Shown here piece after piece: positions 25,553 to 34,153 of a stretch of 49,697 nucleotides of DNA. Within the stretch, counting starts at the first letter, position 1. Each line of letters opens with the position of its first letter. The stretch lies in assembly GCF_001907295.1 (NCBI RefSeq), contig NZ_MQVR01000010.1, positions 1 through 49,697 on the forward strand, written 5' to 3'. Source of the DNA: Bowdeniella nasicola (GTDB taxonomy: Bacteria; Actinomycetota; Actinomycetes; Actinomycetales; Actinomycetaceae). Under the pieces are notes generated by a model. It saw only the letters and a program-made list of their open reading frames with translations, did no database searches and was not told where the DNA came from. A program made the translations under genes and the position numbers.

Positions 25553-26229
25553 GCCCGACTCCTCCGGCCATCCTGGATCACCTCGGGGTCACGATCCCCG
25601 ACGAGTTGCTGGTCCTTGCGCTCACTCACCGCTCCTTCGCCCACGAAGCGGGCGGCATGCCGGACAACGAGCGCCTAGAGTTTCTCGGCGATGCGGTCCT
25701 CGACATCATCGTGACGGACTACCTGTACCACAAGTACCCCGATCATTCGGAAGCGGAACTCTCGATGCTGCGCGCCGGCGTCATTTCCCAAGAATCGCTC
25801 GCACAGGTCGCGCGCGAGATCAATCTCGGCGGCTTCCTACTGCTTGGCAAGGGCGAACTGAAGACGGGCGGCAACGACCGCGACTCGATCCTGTCCGACA
25901 CGGTCGAAGCCCTCATCGGCGCCACCTACCTCACGCACGGGCTCGAGGTCACGCGCGCGATGGTGATGCGCCTAATTCAGTTCCAGCTGCAGCAGGTAGT
26001 CTCCGGCCGCCAGGGCGTCGATTGGCGCACGCAGTTGATGCTGCGGGCGGCCGAGCTAGGGCTCGACGAGCCCACCTACACAGTCGAATCCTCCGGCCCC
26101 GACCACGACCGCCGCTACCACGCGACCGTCACCGTCGGCCACGTCTTTGGGCAGGCAGCGGCCACGAGCAAGCGGGTGGCGCTGCGCGACGCGAGCGCGG
26201 AGGCCATGGCCAAGCTGGGCGATGCCTGA
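25549..26229 (+). CDS. rnc: Ribonuclease III
   Basis: 226 residues. Cuts double-stranded RNA, including the rRNA precursor. The endonuclease signature NERLEFLGDAVLDII is at about 40-54, with later acidic residues in SDTVEALIGATYL. A dsRNA-binding domain (about 150-225) has WRTQLMLRAAELGLDEPTY and the C-terminal KRVALRDASAEAMAKLG. Starts in the DUF177 stop (ATGA) and overlaps mutM by 8 bp. Confidence 0.96.
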   Translation: MSPTPPAILDHLGVTIPDELLVLALTHRSFAHEAGGMPDNERLEFLGDAVLDIIVTDYLYHKYPDHSEAELSMLRAGVISQESLAQVAREINLGGFLLLGKGELKTGGNDRDSILSDTVEALIGATYLTHGLEVTRAMVMRLIQFQLQQVVSGRQGVDWRTQLMLRAAELGLDEPTYTVESSGPDHDRRYHATVTVGHVFGQAAATSKRVALRDASAEAMAKLGDA

Positions 26230-27124
26230 ACTACCCGAAGTCGAAACGGTTCGCGCGGGCCTCGCGGACCACGTGCTCGACCAGGTCATCACTGAAGTCG
26301 AGTTCCGGCACCCGCGGGCGACGCGCCGCAGCCCCGGCGGGGAGGCTGCCCTAGCCGATGCCACCACCGGCGCCCGCATTACCGCGATCGCGCGCCGTGG
26401 AAAGTACCTGTGGTGCGAATTCGGCAACTCGGATGCCACACTGCTGATCCACCTCGGCATGAGCGGCCAGATCCTCATCGATCCGCGCCCCGGAATGCCG
26501 CGCCACCATCTTCGCGCACGCTTCGCGATCGGCAGCCACGAAGTTTGGTTCGTCGACCAGCGTACCTTCGGCCACCTCATGATCTCCGAAAGTCACGAAA
26601 CCCCCGACGGCCAACCCGCGGGCTGGGGGAGCAACCAGCCACGAATCCCCACCGCCATCTGGCATATCGCGCGCGATCCACTCGATTCTTACGCCGACCT
26701 GCCCGCCATCGCCCGCGCGATCCGTGGACGGACCACCTCGATCAAACGGGCGCTGCTAGACCAGACCGTCGTGTCGGGCATCGGCAATATTTACGCCGAC
26801 GAATCGCTCTTTCACGCCCGCATCCATCCGCGCCGGGCGACGGCCACGATGAGCCAGAAACAGGCGCTCAAAGTCCTGCACGAAGCCCGAGAGGTCATGA
26901 CGCAAGCTCTTGCGGCCGGCGGCACCTCCTTCGACGTGCTATATGTCGATGTGGCCGGGCGTTCGGGCTATTTCGAACGCGAGCTCACCGTCTACGGTCG
27001 GGCTGGCCTCCCGTGCGTCCGCTGCGCTCGTCCGATCGTGCGGGAGTCGTTTGCGAACCGGTCATCGCACCGGTGCCCATCGTGTCAACGCACACCCGCG
27101 CCAGCACACCTGGCAAAGTGCTAG
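26222..27124 (+). CDS. mutM: Formamidopyrimidine-DNA glycosylase
   Basis: 300 residues. Excises oxidised purines such as 8-oxoguanine. Begins MPELPEVETVRAGL, with the catalytic Pro2 and Glu3, then KYLWCEFG (the conserved catalytic Lys), H2TH-region SGIGNIYADESLFHARIHP and a C-terminal zinc finger with CVRC and CPSC. About 30 residues longer than E. coli Fpg because of an insertion near HETPDGQPAGWGSNQ. ATG at 26222 starts inside rnc. The stop TAG overlaps the -10 box of the response regulator. Confidence 0.95.
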   Translation: MPELPEVETVRAGLADHVLDQVITEVEFRHPRATRRSPGGEAALADATTGARITAIARRGKYLWCEFGNSDATLLIHLGMSGQILIDPRPGMPRHHLRARFAIGSHEVWFVDQRTFGHLMISESHETPDGQPAGWGSNQPRIPTAIWHIARDPLDSYADLPAIARAIRGRTTSIKRALLDQTVVSGIGNIYADESLFHARIHPRRATATMSQKQALKVLHEAREVMTQALAAGGTSFDVLYVDVAGRSGYFERELTVYGRAGLPCVRCARPIVRESFANRSSHRCPSCQRTPAPAHLAKC

Positions 27125-27128
27125 GGTC

Positions 27129-27785
27129 ATGTCCGTGACCACTTCTCCTGCCCCCCGAGATATTCGTGTGATGATCGTCGACGATCACGAGATCGTGCGC
27201 CGCGGAATTGCGGAAATCGTCGACCGAGCCGACGGCCTGATGGTTGTCGCCGAGGCCGGAACCGTGGCGGAAGCCGTCCGTCGCGCGACGCTCGTGCGGC
27301 CCGAGGTCGTGCTCGTCGATTTGCAGCTGCCCGATGGTACCGGCATCGACATCATTAACGCGCTGCGGCAGGAAGTGCCCGACGCCAAGGCCGTCATCCT
27401 CACCTCCTTCGACGATGATGATGCGGTCTCGCAGGCGCTGGATGCGGGCGCGAAGGCCTACCTGCTGAAGACAGTGCGAGGCGTCGAGATCTCCGATGTC
27501 GTCAAGGCTGTCGCCGACGGCCGGGTACTGCTCGATGAGCGTACGGTCACGCGTCGTCGGGCCGATCACGAGGATCCCACCGCGAATCTCACGCCGTCGG
27601 AGCGTAAGGTGCTGGAGCTCATCGGTGATGGCCTGTCCAATCGCGAGATCGGCGAACGGCTTGGAGTCGCGGAAAAGACCGTGAAGAACCACATCACCGC
27701 GCTGCTTGCCAAGATGGGTTTGCAGCGCCGCACCCAGGTTGCCGCCTGGGTCGCTGGCCAGCGCGCCGCCGGCTGGCGCCAGTAG
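27129..27785 (+). CDS. DosR/NarL-type response regulator
   Basis: 218 residues. The receiver domain has VMIVDDHEIVRRG, phospho-acceptor Asp at about 64 in VVLVDLQLPDGTG, VILTSFD and the conserved Lys at about 114. The LuxR-type HTH at 153-215 has LTPSERKVLELIGDGLSNREI and VAEKTVKNHITALLAKMGLQRRTQ. The recognition helix EKTVKN is identical to that of mycobacterial DosR (DevR), whose Lys179, Lys182 and Asn183 contact DNA, and AEAGTVAEA and LPDGTGI also resemble DosR. It converges on the sensor kinase gene with abutting stops (TAG then CTA). TAGGGT at 27122-27127 is a likely -10; a leaderless message would then start at the in-frame GTG at 27135. Confidence 0.92.
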   Translation: MSVTTSPAPRDIRVMIVDDHEIVRRGIAEIVDRADGLMVVAEAGTVAEAVRRATLVRPEVVLVDLQLPDGTGIDIINALRQEVPDAKAVILTSFDDDDAVSQALDAGAKAYLLKTVRGVEISDVVKAVADGRVLLDERTVTRRRADHEDPTANLTPSERKVLELIGDGLSNREIGERLGVAEKTVKNHITALLAKMGLQRRTQVAAWVAGQRAAGWRQ

Positions 27786-29447
27786 CTAGGTGAGCGGGAC
27801 CTGCCAGCTCAGCAGGGTCCCGCGCCCGATCTCCGGTCGTCCCAGCGAGAAACTGCCGCCGTGACGACGTGCCCGCGCGGCAAGATTATCGAGCCCGGAA
27901 CGGCGCGTGGAGCGCGGATTGAGCCCTGCCCCGTCGTCCTCGACCTGGATTTCGATCCGGCCCGTCGGACCCCGTCCGATCACGCCGACGCGCACCTGCA
28001 CCGAATGCGCCCGCGCGTGCCGCGCCGCATTCGATAGGCCTTCACGAACGACCGCGACGACGTCATCGGCGATATCGGGATCGATACGCGCATCGAGCTG
28101 ATCTGTCAGTGTCCCATCATCGGAGTCATCGACATCCTGACCATCGACGGAAATCACGAGCGAGGGCGCATACCCGAGCGACGTGCGCCCGAGGGATGCC
28201 TCGCGCCGGAGGCGCTCGACGATGATCAGGGCCTCATCGGGTTCGCGCAGCCGGTGCACGATCGAGCGGATCTGGCGCACGGATTCGTCGACGGACGACA
28301 GTGAGTATTCGAGCACCTCGGCGAGGTCTTCGCGGCCGAGCGCGCGCACCTGTTCGCGTGCGGACTCGAGCTGCATGCCGGTCGCGAACAGCTGCTGAAT
28401 GGCCAGGTCGTGCAGGTCGCGGCCGATGCGCGCGCGTTCGTCACCGAGGTTTGCGAGGTCTTCGGCGTGGCGGGCCGCGGCGAGTTCGAGGGCGAGCGCC
28501 GCCTGCTGTGCCACGGCCTCAGCCATGAGCAGATCCGTGCCTTCGAAGGGCGGGCGGCCGGGTTTGCGCAGCAGGATCATGACGCCCATCCGGGCGCCGC
28601 GTACGATCATCGGGGCGTACAGCGCCGAACCGAAATGCCGCAGCGCGGGAACCTTGAGCGAGGAGACACGCTCCAGGGAGTCGACGATGAGGCCCGTGCC
28701 GTCAGCAAGCGCCGTCAGGGCGCGCCCATCGGAGGGGAAGACGGTGCCGAGCAGGTCGCGGGAGCGGTAGCCATCCGAGATCTCGCAGGCCCACGACGTG
28801 CCGAGGCTCGGTAGCACGATGCAGCTCGTGTCGGCGCCCGCGACCTCGCGCACGCGGTGCGCGATCATCTCGAGGGCTTCTTCCTCCTCGGTGCCCTCCA
28901 GCAGGGTCGTCGTGATCTCCTGGGAGACCTGGATCCAGCGCTCCCGGGCCCGTGCCATGCCGTACAGGCGCGAGTTCTCGACGGCGACCGCGGCGGCCGC
29001 GGCGAGCGACTGGATCGTGCGCACGTCCAGGCGCGTGAAGCCGCCGTCTTTTTCCGCGAGGTAGAGCCGCCCGAAGACCTGGTTGCGGATCGTCACGGGA
29101 ACGCCGAGGAAGGAGCGCATCGGCGGATGCCCTTCGGGAAAGCCCCCGAAGTCCTCGTGCGTCGTCAGGTCCTCAAGGACGAGCGCGCCGTCGGCCGGGA
29201 TCGCGCCGAGCACGCCGGTGCCGCGCGGCGGGTGGCCGAGCTTTGTGACGTCGTCGGGCGCCATCCCGTGGTGGACGAACTGGACGGTCGAACCATCGGA
29301 GGCGAGGACGCCCAGCGCGGCGTAGCGCGCGTCGGTCAACTCGGCTGCGAGATCGACGAAGCGCTGCAGCAGTTCGGGCGTCTCCAGCGTCGCCGTGAGA
29401 TCGAGCGCTGCTCCGTATAGCGCGTCGGGCGCGTAGTCCTCACTCAT
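27786..29447 (-). CDS. DosS-like GAF-GAF sensor histidine kinase, probable heme-based
   Basis: 553 residues, soluble. GAF-1 (about 15-160) contains GFPEGHPPMRSFLGVPV and FGRLYLAEKDGG. These align without gaps to the mycobacterial DosS segment holding the proximal heme ligand His149 and distal Tyr171, here His107 and Tyr129 (same 22-residue spacing). GAF-2 is at about 180-325. The HisKA_3 box ERARIGRDLHDLAIQQLF has the phospho-His at about 346, and the ATPase has REGLSNAARHARA and VEDDGAGL. The DosS family senses O2, NO and CO or redox state through heme. It overlaps cydC by 4 bp, so it is made with the CydDC transporter, while its likely partner regulator is on the opposite strand. Confidence 0.9.
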   Translation of the reverse strand: MSEDYAPDALYGAALDLTATLETPELLQRFVDLAAELTDARYAALGVLASDGSTVQFVHHGMAPDDVTKLGHPPRGTGVLGAIPADGALVLEDLTTHEDFGGFPEGHPPMRSFLGVPVTIRNQVFGRLYLAEKDGGFTRLDVRTIQSLAAAAAVAVENSRLYGMARARERWIQVSQEITTTLLEGTEEEEALEMIAHRVREVAGADTSCIVLPSLGTSWACEISDGYRSRDLLGTVFPSDGRALTALADGTGLIVDSLERVSSLKVPALRHFGSALYAPMIVRGARMGVMILLRKPGRPPFEGTDLLMAEAVAQQAALALELAAARHAEDLANLGDERARIGRDLHDLAIQQLFATGMQLESAREQVRALGREDLAEVLEYSLSSVDESVRQIRSIVHRLREPDEALIIVERLRREASLGRTSLGYAPSLVISVDGQDVDDSDDGTLTDQLDARIDPDIADDVVAVVREGLSNAARHARAHSVQVRVGVIGRGPTGRIEIQVEDDGAGLNPRSTRRSGLDNLAARARRHGGSFSLGRPEIGRGTLLSWQVPLT

Positions 29448-31219
29448 ACGATCTCCTTTTCCTGCTCTAGCAGCCAACGATAGTGTGCGTTGCGCGTGAT
29501 CAGCTCATCGTGGGTGCCCCGGTCGATAATCTGGGCGGGGCCCTCGCTGCCGAGCATGATGACCTCATCGGCCGCGCTAAGCGGCGTGAGGCGGTGCGTG
29601 ACAAGGACGACGCTACGCCCCTCGGACTTCATCGTGGCAAACAGGTCCGCGATGAGGGCGTCGGCGGTCGGCCCGTCCAGGTGTTCGGCGGTCTCATCCA
29701 TGACGAGGATCGGCGCGTGGGACCCGAGGGCACGCGCCAGCAGGATGCGGCGCCGCTCGCCGCCCGAGACGGTGTGTCCATCGGAGCCGAGCACGGTGTG
29801 CAACCCCTCGGGCAGCGCCGCGAGCCAGTCGCCCAGGCCCGCGCGCTGCAACAGCGCCGTGGCGCCTTCGTCGGTGAGCGAGCCGTTGCCGACGCGCAGG
29901 TTTTCCAGCAGGCTCGTGTGGAAGATATGCGCGTCCTCTTCGGTCACGGCAACCATGCGCGCCAGGTCGGTGCGCGTCGCCTCCGTGCCGTCCAGCAGGA
30001 TCTTCCCGGAGCGGGCGGGGATAAAGCCCGCGAGGGTCGCGAGCAGTGTCGTCTTCCCGATGCCCGACGGCCCGACGATGGCGACGCTGCCGCGCGGCGG
30101 CACGGTGAGCGAGATATCGGAAATCACGGTCTCGGCGTCGGGCCAGCCGGCGCTGACGTCCCGCAATTCGAGGCTGGCTGAAGCACTCCGGCCACCGGAC
30201 GAGGCGGCCGGAGCCGGGGCGGGATCGAGGTCTTTGGACAGCGGCTCGGTGACGGGAGCGCCGTGCGCCGCATCGAGGAGCGAAAGGATCCGGGAGGCCG
30301 CAGCCGAGGAGCGCACGAGCTGCACCGCGGCCGGGCCGAGCAGGGCGGTCGCCTCAAATGCGGCAAGCGGGGTGAGGACGACGACGGCGAGCTCGACCTC
30401 GTTCAACTGGCCCGCGTGCAGCGCATTGATGCCGACGACCACCGCGCCGATGACCGCGGCCAGCAGCGCGAGCGTGTCGAAGCCCTGACCCAGCGCGGCG
30501 GGCAGTGCCGCCCGGTCGGAGGCGGCCGACAACTCCCGTTCGTGCCGCGAGATGCGGTCGTGCAGCTCGGGAAGGCGTCCGGCAACCTGCAGCTCGGAGG
30601 CATGCTCGAGCGAGGTCAGTGCGTCGGCGGCGAGCTCGATCTCGGACTGTCGGCGCGACAGTTCGGAGATCTTCGCGCCGCGCATCGTGAAATAGGGGCC
30701 GAGGATCCCGGCCGCGAGCTGACACAGCGCCACGATGAGCGCGATGAGCGGGGAGAAGAACGCGAGGAAGACGACGACGCCGATTCCGACGCTCGCTGCG
30801 ACAGCTGCGGGCAGGAAGGACAGGACGACGACGTTAGCGAGTTCTTCGACATCGCTTGAGGTCCTTGCAAGCAGGTCGCCGCGGCGCAGGTTCTTCAGCG
30901 AGGCGACGTTTCCGCGCGAGACGATTCGATAGGTCTGGACGCGAATCTCGGCCATGCCATCGAGAGCGACGCGATGGGAGGCGAGGCGCTCGAGGTAGCG
31001 CAGCACTGGACGCGACACGCCGAAAGTCCGTACCGCGACGGCCGCAACCGTGAGCGTCAAGACGGGCGGCATCTGGGAGGCGCGCGCAATGAGCCACGCG
31101 GCAACCGCAGACAGGGCGACCGCCGAGCCGAGGCCGAGCGTGCCGTACAGGACCGCAAGGGCGAAGGCGGGCTTGGAGATCTTCAACAGCCGCACGGCGC
31201 GGCGCAGATCGTTAGTCAC
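29444..31219 (-). CDS. cydC: Thiol reductant ABC exporter subunit CydC
   Basis: 591 residues. An N-terminal ABC exporter membrane domain (about six segments from FALAVLYGTLGLGSAVALSA) is fused to an ATPase with Walker A GPSGIGKTTLLATLAG, signature VSGGERRRILLARALG and Walker B LVMDETAEHLD. CydDC exports cysteine and glutathione-type thiols and is needed to assemble cytochrome bd. The Walker B is followed by AEHLD, as in other CydC proteins. GTG start at 31219 overlaps cydD by 8 bp, and the stop overlaps the sensor kinase start. Confidence 0.92.
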   Translation of the reverse strand: MTNDLRRAVRLLKISKPAFALAVLYGTLGLGSAVALSAVAAWLIARASQMPPVLTLTVAAVAVRTFGVSRPVLRYLERLASHRVALDGMAEIRVQTYRIVSRGNVASLKNLRRGDLLARTSSDVEELANVVVLSFLPAAVAASVGIGVVVFLAFFSPLIALIVALCQLAAGILGPYFTMRGAKISELSRRQSEIELAADALTSLEHASELQVAGRLPELHDRISRHERELSAASDRAALPAALGQGFDTLALLAAVIGAVVVGINALHAGQLNEVELAVVVLTPLAAFEATALLGPAAVQLVRSSAAASRILSLLDAAHGAPVTEPLSKDLDPAPAPAASSGGRSASASLELRDVSAGWPDAETVISDISLTVPPRGSVAIVGPSGIGKTTLLATLAGFIPARSGKILLDGTEATRTDLARMVAVTEEDAHIFHTSLLENLRVGNGSLTDEGATALLQRAGLGDWLAALPEGLHTVLGSDGHTVSGGERRRILLARALGSHAPILVMDETAEHLDGPTADALIADLFATMKSEGRSVVLVTHRLTPLSAADEVIMLGSEGPAQIIDRGTHDELITRNAHYRWLLEQEKEIV

Positions 31220-32927
31220 GGGCGCTCACCTCCAACCGTGTCGAGGTGACCGGCAGGACCGCATCGGCCACCTCAATGAGGCGGGAGCGGTGCGCGACGA
31301 CGAGGACCGTGCAGCCGCGCGCCTTCAGCGCCGCGAGTGCCGCGAGGACGGCGTCCTCGGCCGCGGAGTCGAGGTGTGCGCTCGGCTCGTCGAGAATCAT
31401 CACGGGCGTGGGGGACACCAGCGCTCGGGTGAGCGCGAGACGCTGCGCCTGGCCGACCGACAGACCGTAGCCGCCGTGCCCGATGAACGTATCCCAGCCG
31501 TCGGGAAGCGACGCGACGATGGCGCCGAGCCCGGTGAGTTCGGCCGCGGCCTCCAGCCGAGCCGAGGGTAGATCGGCGCCGCCGGTCAGCAGGGGCGCGT
31601 CAGAGGCTTCCGCATCGTCGAACTGCTGAAGGACCGTCGCAGGCAGGATCGCGGGGCGCTGCGGCACCCACGTGCACCAGCGGTGCCAGCTCTCGCGCGA
31701 GAGGTCGGCTACCCGATGGCTCTCCTCGCCAAGCTGGACACTCACGAACCCGTCGTCGGGATCGACAAGACCGAGTGCCGCCATGACAGCGGTAGTCTTG
31801 CCGGCCCCCGACGGGCCGACGAGCGCGGTGATCTCGCCCGGCTTCGCAACCCCCGATAGCGCAGCGGGGGCGGCGACATCGCGCCCGGGTGCGTGGACGG
31901 TGAGGTCGTGGAACTGAAGCGTGGGGGAGGGCCGCCCATTCGGGTGGGGAAGCTCGCCGCTACCGTCGCTAAGCGTCGGTGAATTCAGGATGTCGAAGGC
32001 CGCATCGGCAGCCGCAATCCCGTCGGCTGAGGCATGGAAGTGCGCGCCCACCTGGCGCAGCGGGTGGAAACACTCGGGCGCGAGCATGATGACGACGAGG
32101 CCCGGCAGCAGCACCATGAGGCCGGTGACGAGGCGCATGCCGACGCCGACCGCGACGAGCGCGACGGAGAGCGTGGCGAGGAATTCGAGGACCGCGCCGG
32201 ATAAGAATGCGACCTTCAGGGTCTGCATCGTCACCTTGGTATAGCTGCGGGCGAGGACCTTGACGCGGGCGATCGGACCGAGTTCCCGACCGAACCCGCG
32301 CAGGGTGGGCAGCCCGGCGAGCAGGTCAATGACCTCGGCGTTCAGCAGCCGCATCTTTGCCAGTCGGGTCGTCGAATACGACTGGGTCATCCAGCCGACG
32401 AGCGCCATAAACAGCGGAATGAGCGGGATCGTGAACAGGATCGTCAGGCCCGCGACCCAGTCGTAGATAATGACGACGAGGAGCGTCGCCGGGGTCACGG
32501 TGGCCGCGAGGATGAGCTGCGGGACATACCGCACAAAATAGGGGCGCAGGTCCTCCAGGCCCTGGGTCAGCAGAGTGACGGTTTCGGCGCCGCTATCGGT
32601 GCTGGCGCGCGGGCCGCGCGCGATCGAATGGTGCAACACCTTGGCCCGCAGTTCGGCGACGACCCGGTCGGCGGCGCGGTGCGCGTACCGCTCGTGCAGG
32701 GTCGTGATGGCGACGCGGGCGAGTGCGACACCGATGAGCGCCCAGATGATCGGTAGCCGGGAGGTGAAGCTCACGTGGTCGGTGATGACGGGAGCGATCG
32801 CATAGGCGATGAGTAGCACTTGGGCGACGATGAGCGCCGCTTTGAGGAACCCGGTCACCGCGGTCCACGCGATATACGTTCGTGTAGCCTTCACGTGAGC
32901 GAGCAGCCGCGGGTCAAGAGGTTTCAC
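31212..32927 (-). CDS. cydD: Thiol reductant ABC exporter subunit CydD
   Basis: 571 residues. ABC exporter half-transporter: membrane domain with GFLKAALIVAQVLLIAYAI and GLMVLLPGLVVIMLAPECFHPLRQVGAHFHA (CydD-typical), then an ATPase with GPSGAGKTTAVMAAL, signature LSVGQAQRLALTRALV and Walker B VMILDEPSAHLD. The signature has SVGQ instead of SGGQ, as often in CydD. GTG start at 32927; GATAAT on the minus strand ends about 8 bases before it, so a second promoter with almost no leader may serve cydDC and the kinase. Confidence 0.92.
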   Translation of the reverse strand: MKPLDPRLLAHVKATRTYIAWTAVTGFLKAALIVAQVLLIAYAIAPVITDHVSFTSRLPIIWALIGVALARVAITTLHERYAHRAADRVVAELRAKVLHHSIARGPRASTDSGAETVTLLTQGLEDLRPYFVRYVPQLILAATVTPATLLVVIIYDWVAGLTILFTIPLIPLFMALVGWMTQSYSTTRLAKMRLLNAEVIDLLAGLPTLRGFGRELGPIARVKVLARSYTKVTMQTLKVAFLSGAVLEFLATLSVALVAVGVGMRLVTGLMVLLPGLVVIMLAPECFHPLRQVGAHFHASADGIAAADAAFDILNSPTLSDGSGELPHPNGRPSPTLQFHDLTVHAPGRDVAAPAALSGVAKPGEITALVGPSGAGKTTAVMAALGLVDPDDGFVSVQLGEESHRVADLSRESWHRWCTWVPQRPAILPATVLQQFDDAEASDAPLLTGGADLPSARLEAAAELTGLGAIVASLPDGWDTFIGHGGYGLSVGQAQRLALTRALVSPTPVMILDEPSAHLDSAAEDAVLAALAALKARGCTVLVVAHRSRLIEVADAVLPVTSTRLEVSARD

Positions 32928-32963
32928 AAGATGTCATTATCCCAAAGTCGAGTGCGGTAACAG

Positions 32964-33005
32964 ACAACGCGGCGACCGAAAGGGAGGCATCGGTCGCCGC
33001 GTTGT
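32964..33005. other. 16-bp hairpin between cydB and cydD
   Basis: ACAACGCGGCGACCGA (32964-32979) pairs perfectly with TCGGTCGCCGCGTTGT (32990-33005) around a 10-base loop. It lies 10 bp after the cydB stop on the minus strand. No T-run follows, so it may be a partial terminator or an mRNA 3'-end stabiliser that lowers cydDC-kinase expression relative to cydAB. Confidence 0.75.
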
Positions 33006-33015
33006 GGGCTAGGGG

Positions 33016-34134
33016 CTACTGAGAAAGGAAGCTCATCGGCAGCCCAGCGTTCTGCTCGGGGATGTGATCCACGGTCAGGCGCTTGCGGAAGGTCCAGTAG
33101 GACCAGGCGGTGTAGGCCAGGACGACCGGCACCAGGGTGAGGGCCACGATCGTCATGACCGGCAGGGTCTTCTCCGAGCTCGACGCATCCCAGATCGTCA
33201 GCGAGTACGCGGGGTCAATCGAGGACTTCATGACGTAGGGGAACATCGTGGAGAAGATGAGGACGACGGCGAACACGGCCGCGACCGCATTCCCGATGAA
33301 CGCCCAGCCTTCACGCTCCGCGTGGGTCGCCAGCACGACGCCGACGAGCGCGAGCGCCGCGACGACGAGTCCGACCCAGCCGAGCCAATGGCCGCCGTAC
33401 AGCAGCTGCGCGAGGACCGCGAAGATGCCGGCGACAACGAGCGAGACGATCGACGCCTTCTTCGACATTGCAATGGCGCGCTGCTGCAGGCTGCCATCGG
33501 TCTTCAGGGCCAGGAAGATCGCACCGTGCGTCAGGAACAGGCCGCAGGTGACGAGGCCACCGAGGATCGTAAAGGGTGTGAGCAGCGAGAAGAAGCCAGC
33601 GAAACCGCCGGGCATGACGTGCACCGCGTTCGCGAGCGTACCGTCGGTGATCTGCTCGGGCGGGACGACCTCCCAGGTACCACGTTGCAGCACCTCGATC
33701 TTCATACCCTGCACCAGGTTGGCGAAGGCCACGCCCCACAGGAACGTGGCAACCCAGGCGGAGATCGTGTGGAACCAGTCCCACCGCTCCGTCCAGACCG
33801 GATCCGAGATCTTGCCGCGCCACTCGATGGCGACGATGCGCAGGATCAGGACGACGAGGATGACGAACAGGGCGAGGTAGAATCCCGAGAACATCGTGGC
33901 GTACCACTCGGGGAAGGCGGCGAAGGTCGCGCCGCCCGCGGTGAGCAGCCAGACTTCGTTTCCATCCCAGTGGGGGCCGATGGTGTTGAGCATCAGTCGG
34001 CGTTCGCGGGCGTTTTCCGGCAGCCAGCGAAGCAGCATACCGACACCGAAGTCGAAGCCTTCCAAGACGAGGTATCCGGCCCACAGGACCGCGATGAGGA
34101 TGAACCAGAGGACTTGAAGAAATTCGTGACTCAT
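33016..34134 (-). CDS. cydB: Cytochrome bd ubiquinol/menaquinol oxidase subunit II
   Basis: 372 residues with about eight or nine transmembrane helices. VLWAGYLVLEGFDFGVGMLL and TIGPHWDGNEVWLLTAGGA are diagnostic of CydB. With CydA it forms the high-affinity terminal oxidase that reduces O2 to water with quinol and resists NO and sulfide. AAAGGAG lies 7-8 bases before the ATG. Separated from cydA by 19 bp. Confidence 0.95.
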   Translation of the reverse strand: MSHEFLQVLWFILIAVLWAGYLVLEGFDFGVGMLLRWLPENARERRLMLNTIGPHWDGNEVWLLTAGGATFAAFPEWYATMFSGFYLALFVILVVLILRIVAIEWRGKISDPVWTERWDWFHTISAWVATFLWGVAFANLVQGMKIEVLQRGTWEVVPPEQITDGTLANAVHVMPGGFAGFFSLLTPFTILGGLVTCGLFLTHGAIFLALKTDGSLQQRAIAMSKKASIVSLVVAGIFAVLAQLLYGGHWLGWVGLVVAALALVGVVLATHAEREGWAFIGNAVAAVFAVVLIFSTMFPYVMKSSIDPAYSLTIWDASSSEKTLPVMTIVALTLVPVVLAYTAWSYWTFRKRLTVDHIPEQNAGLPMSFLSQ

Positions 34135-34153
34135 GATCGTTCTCCTTTCGGGT

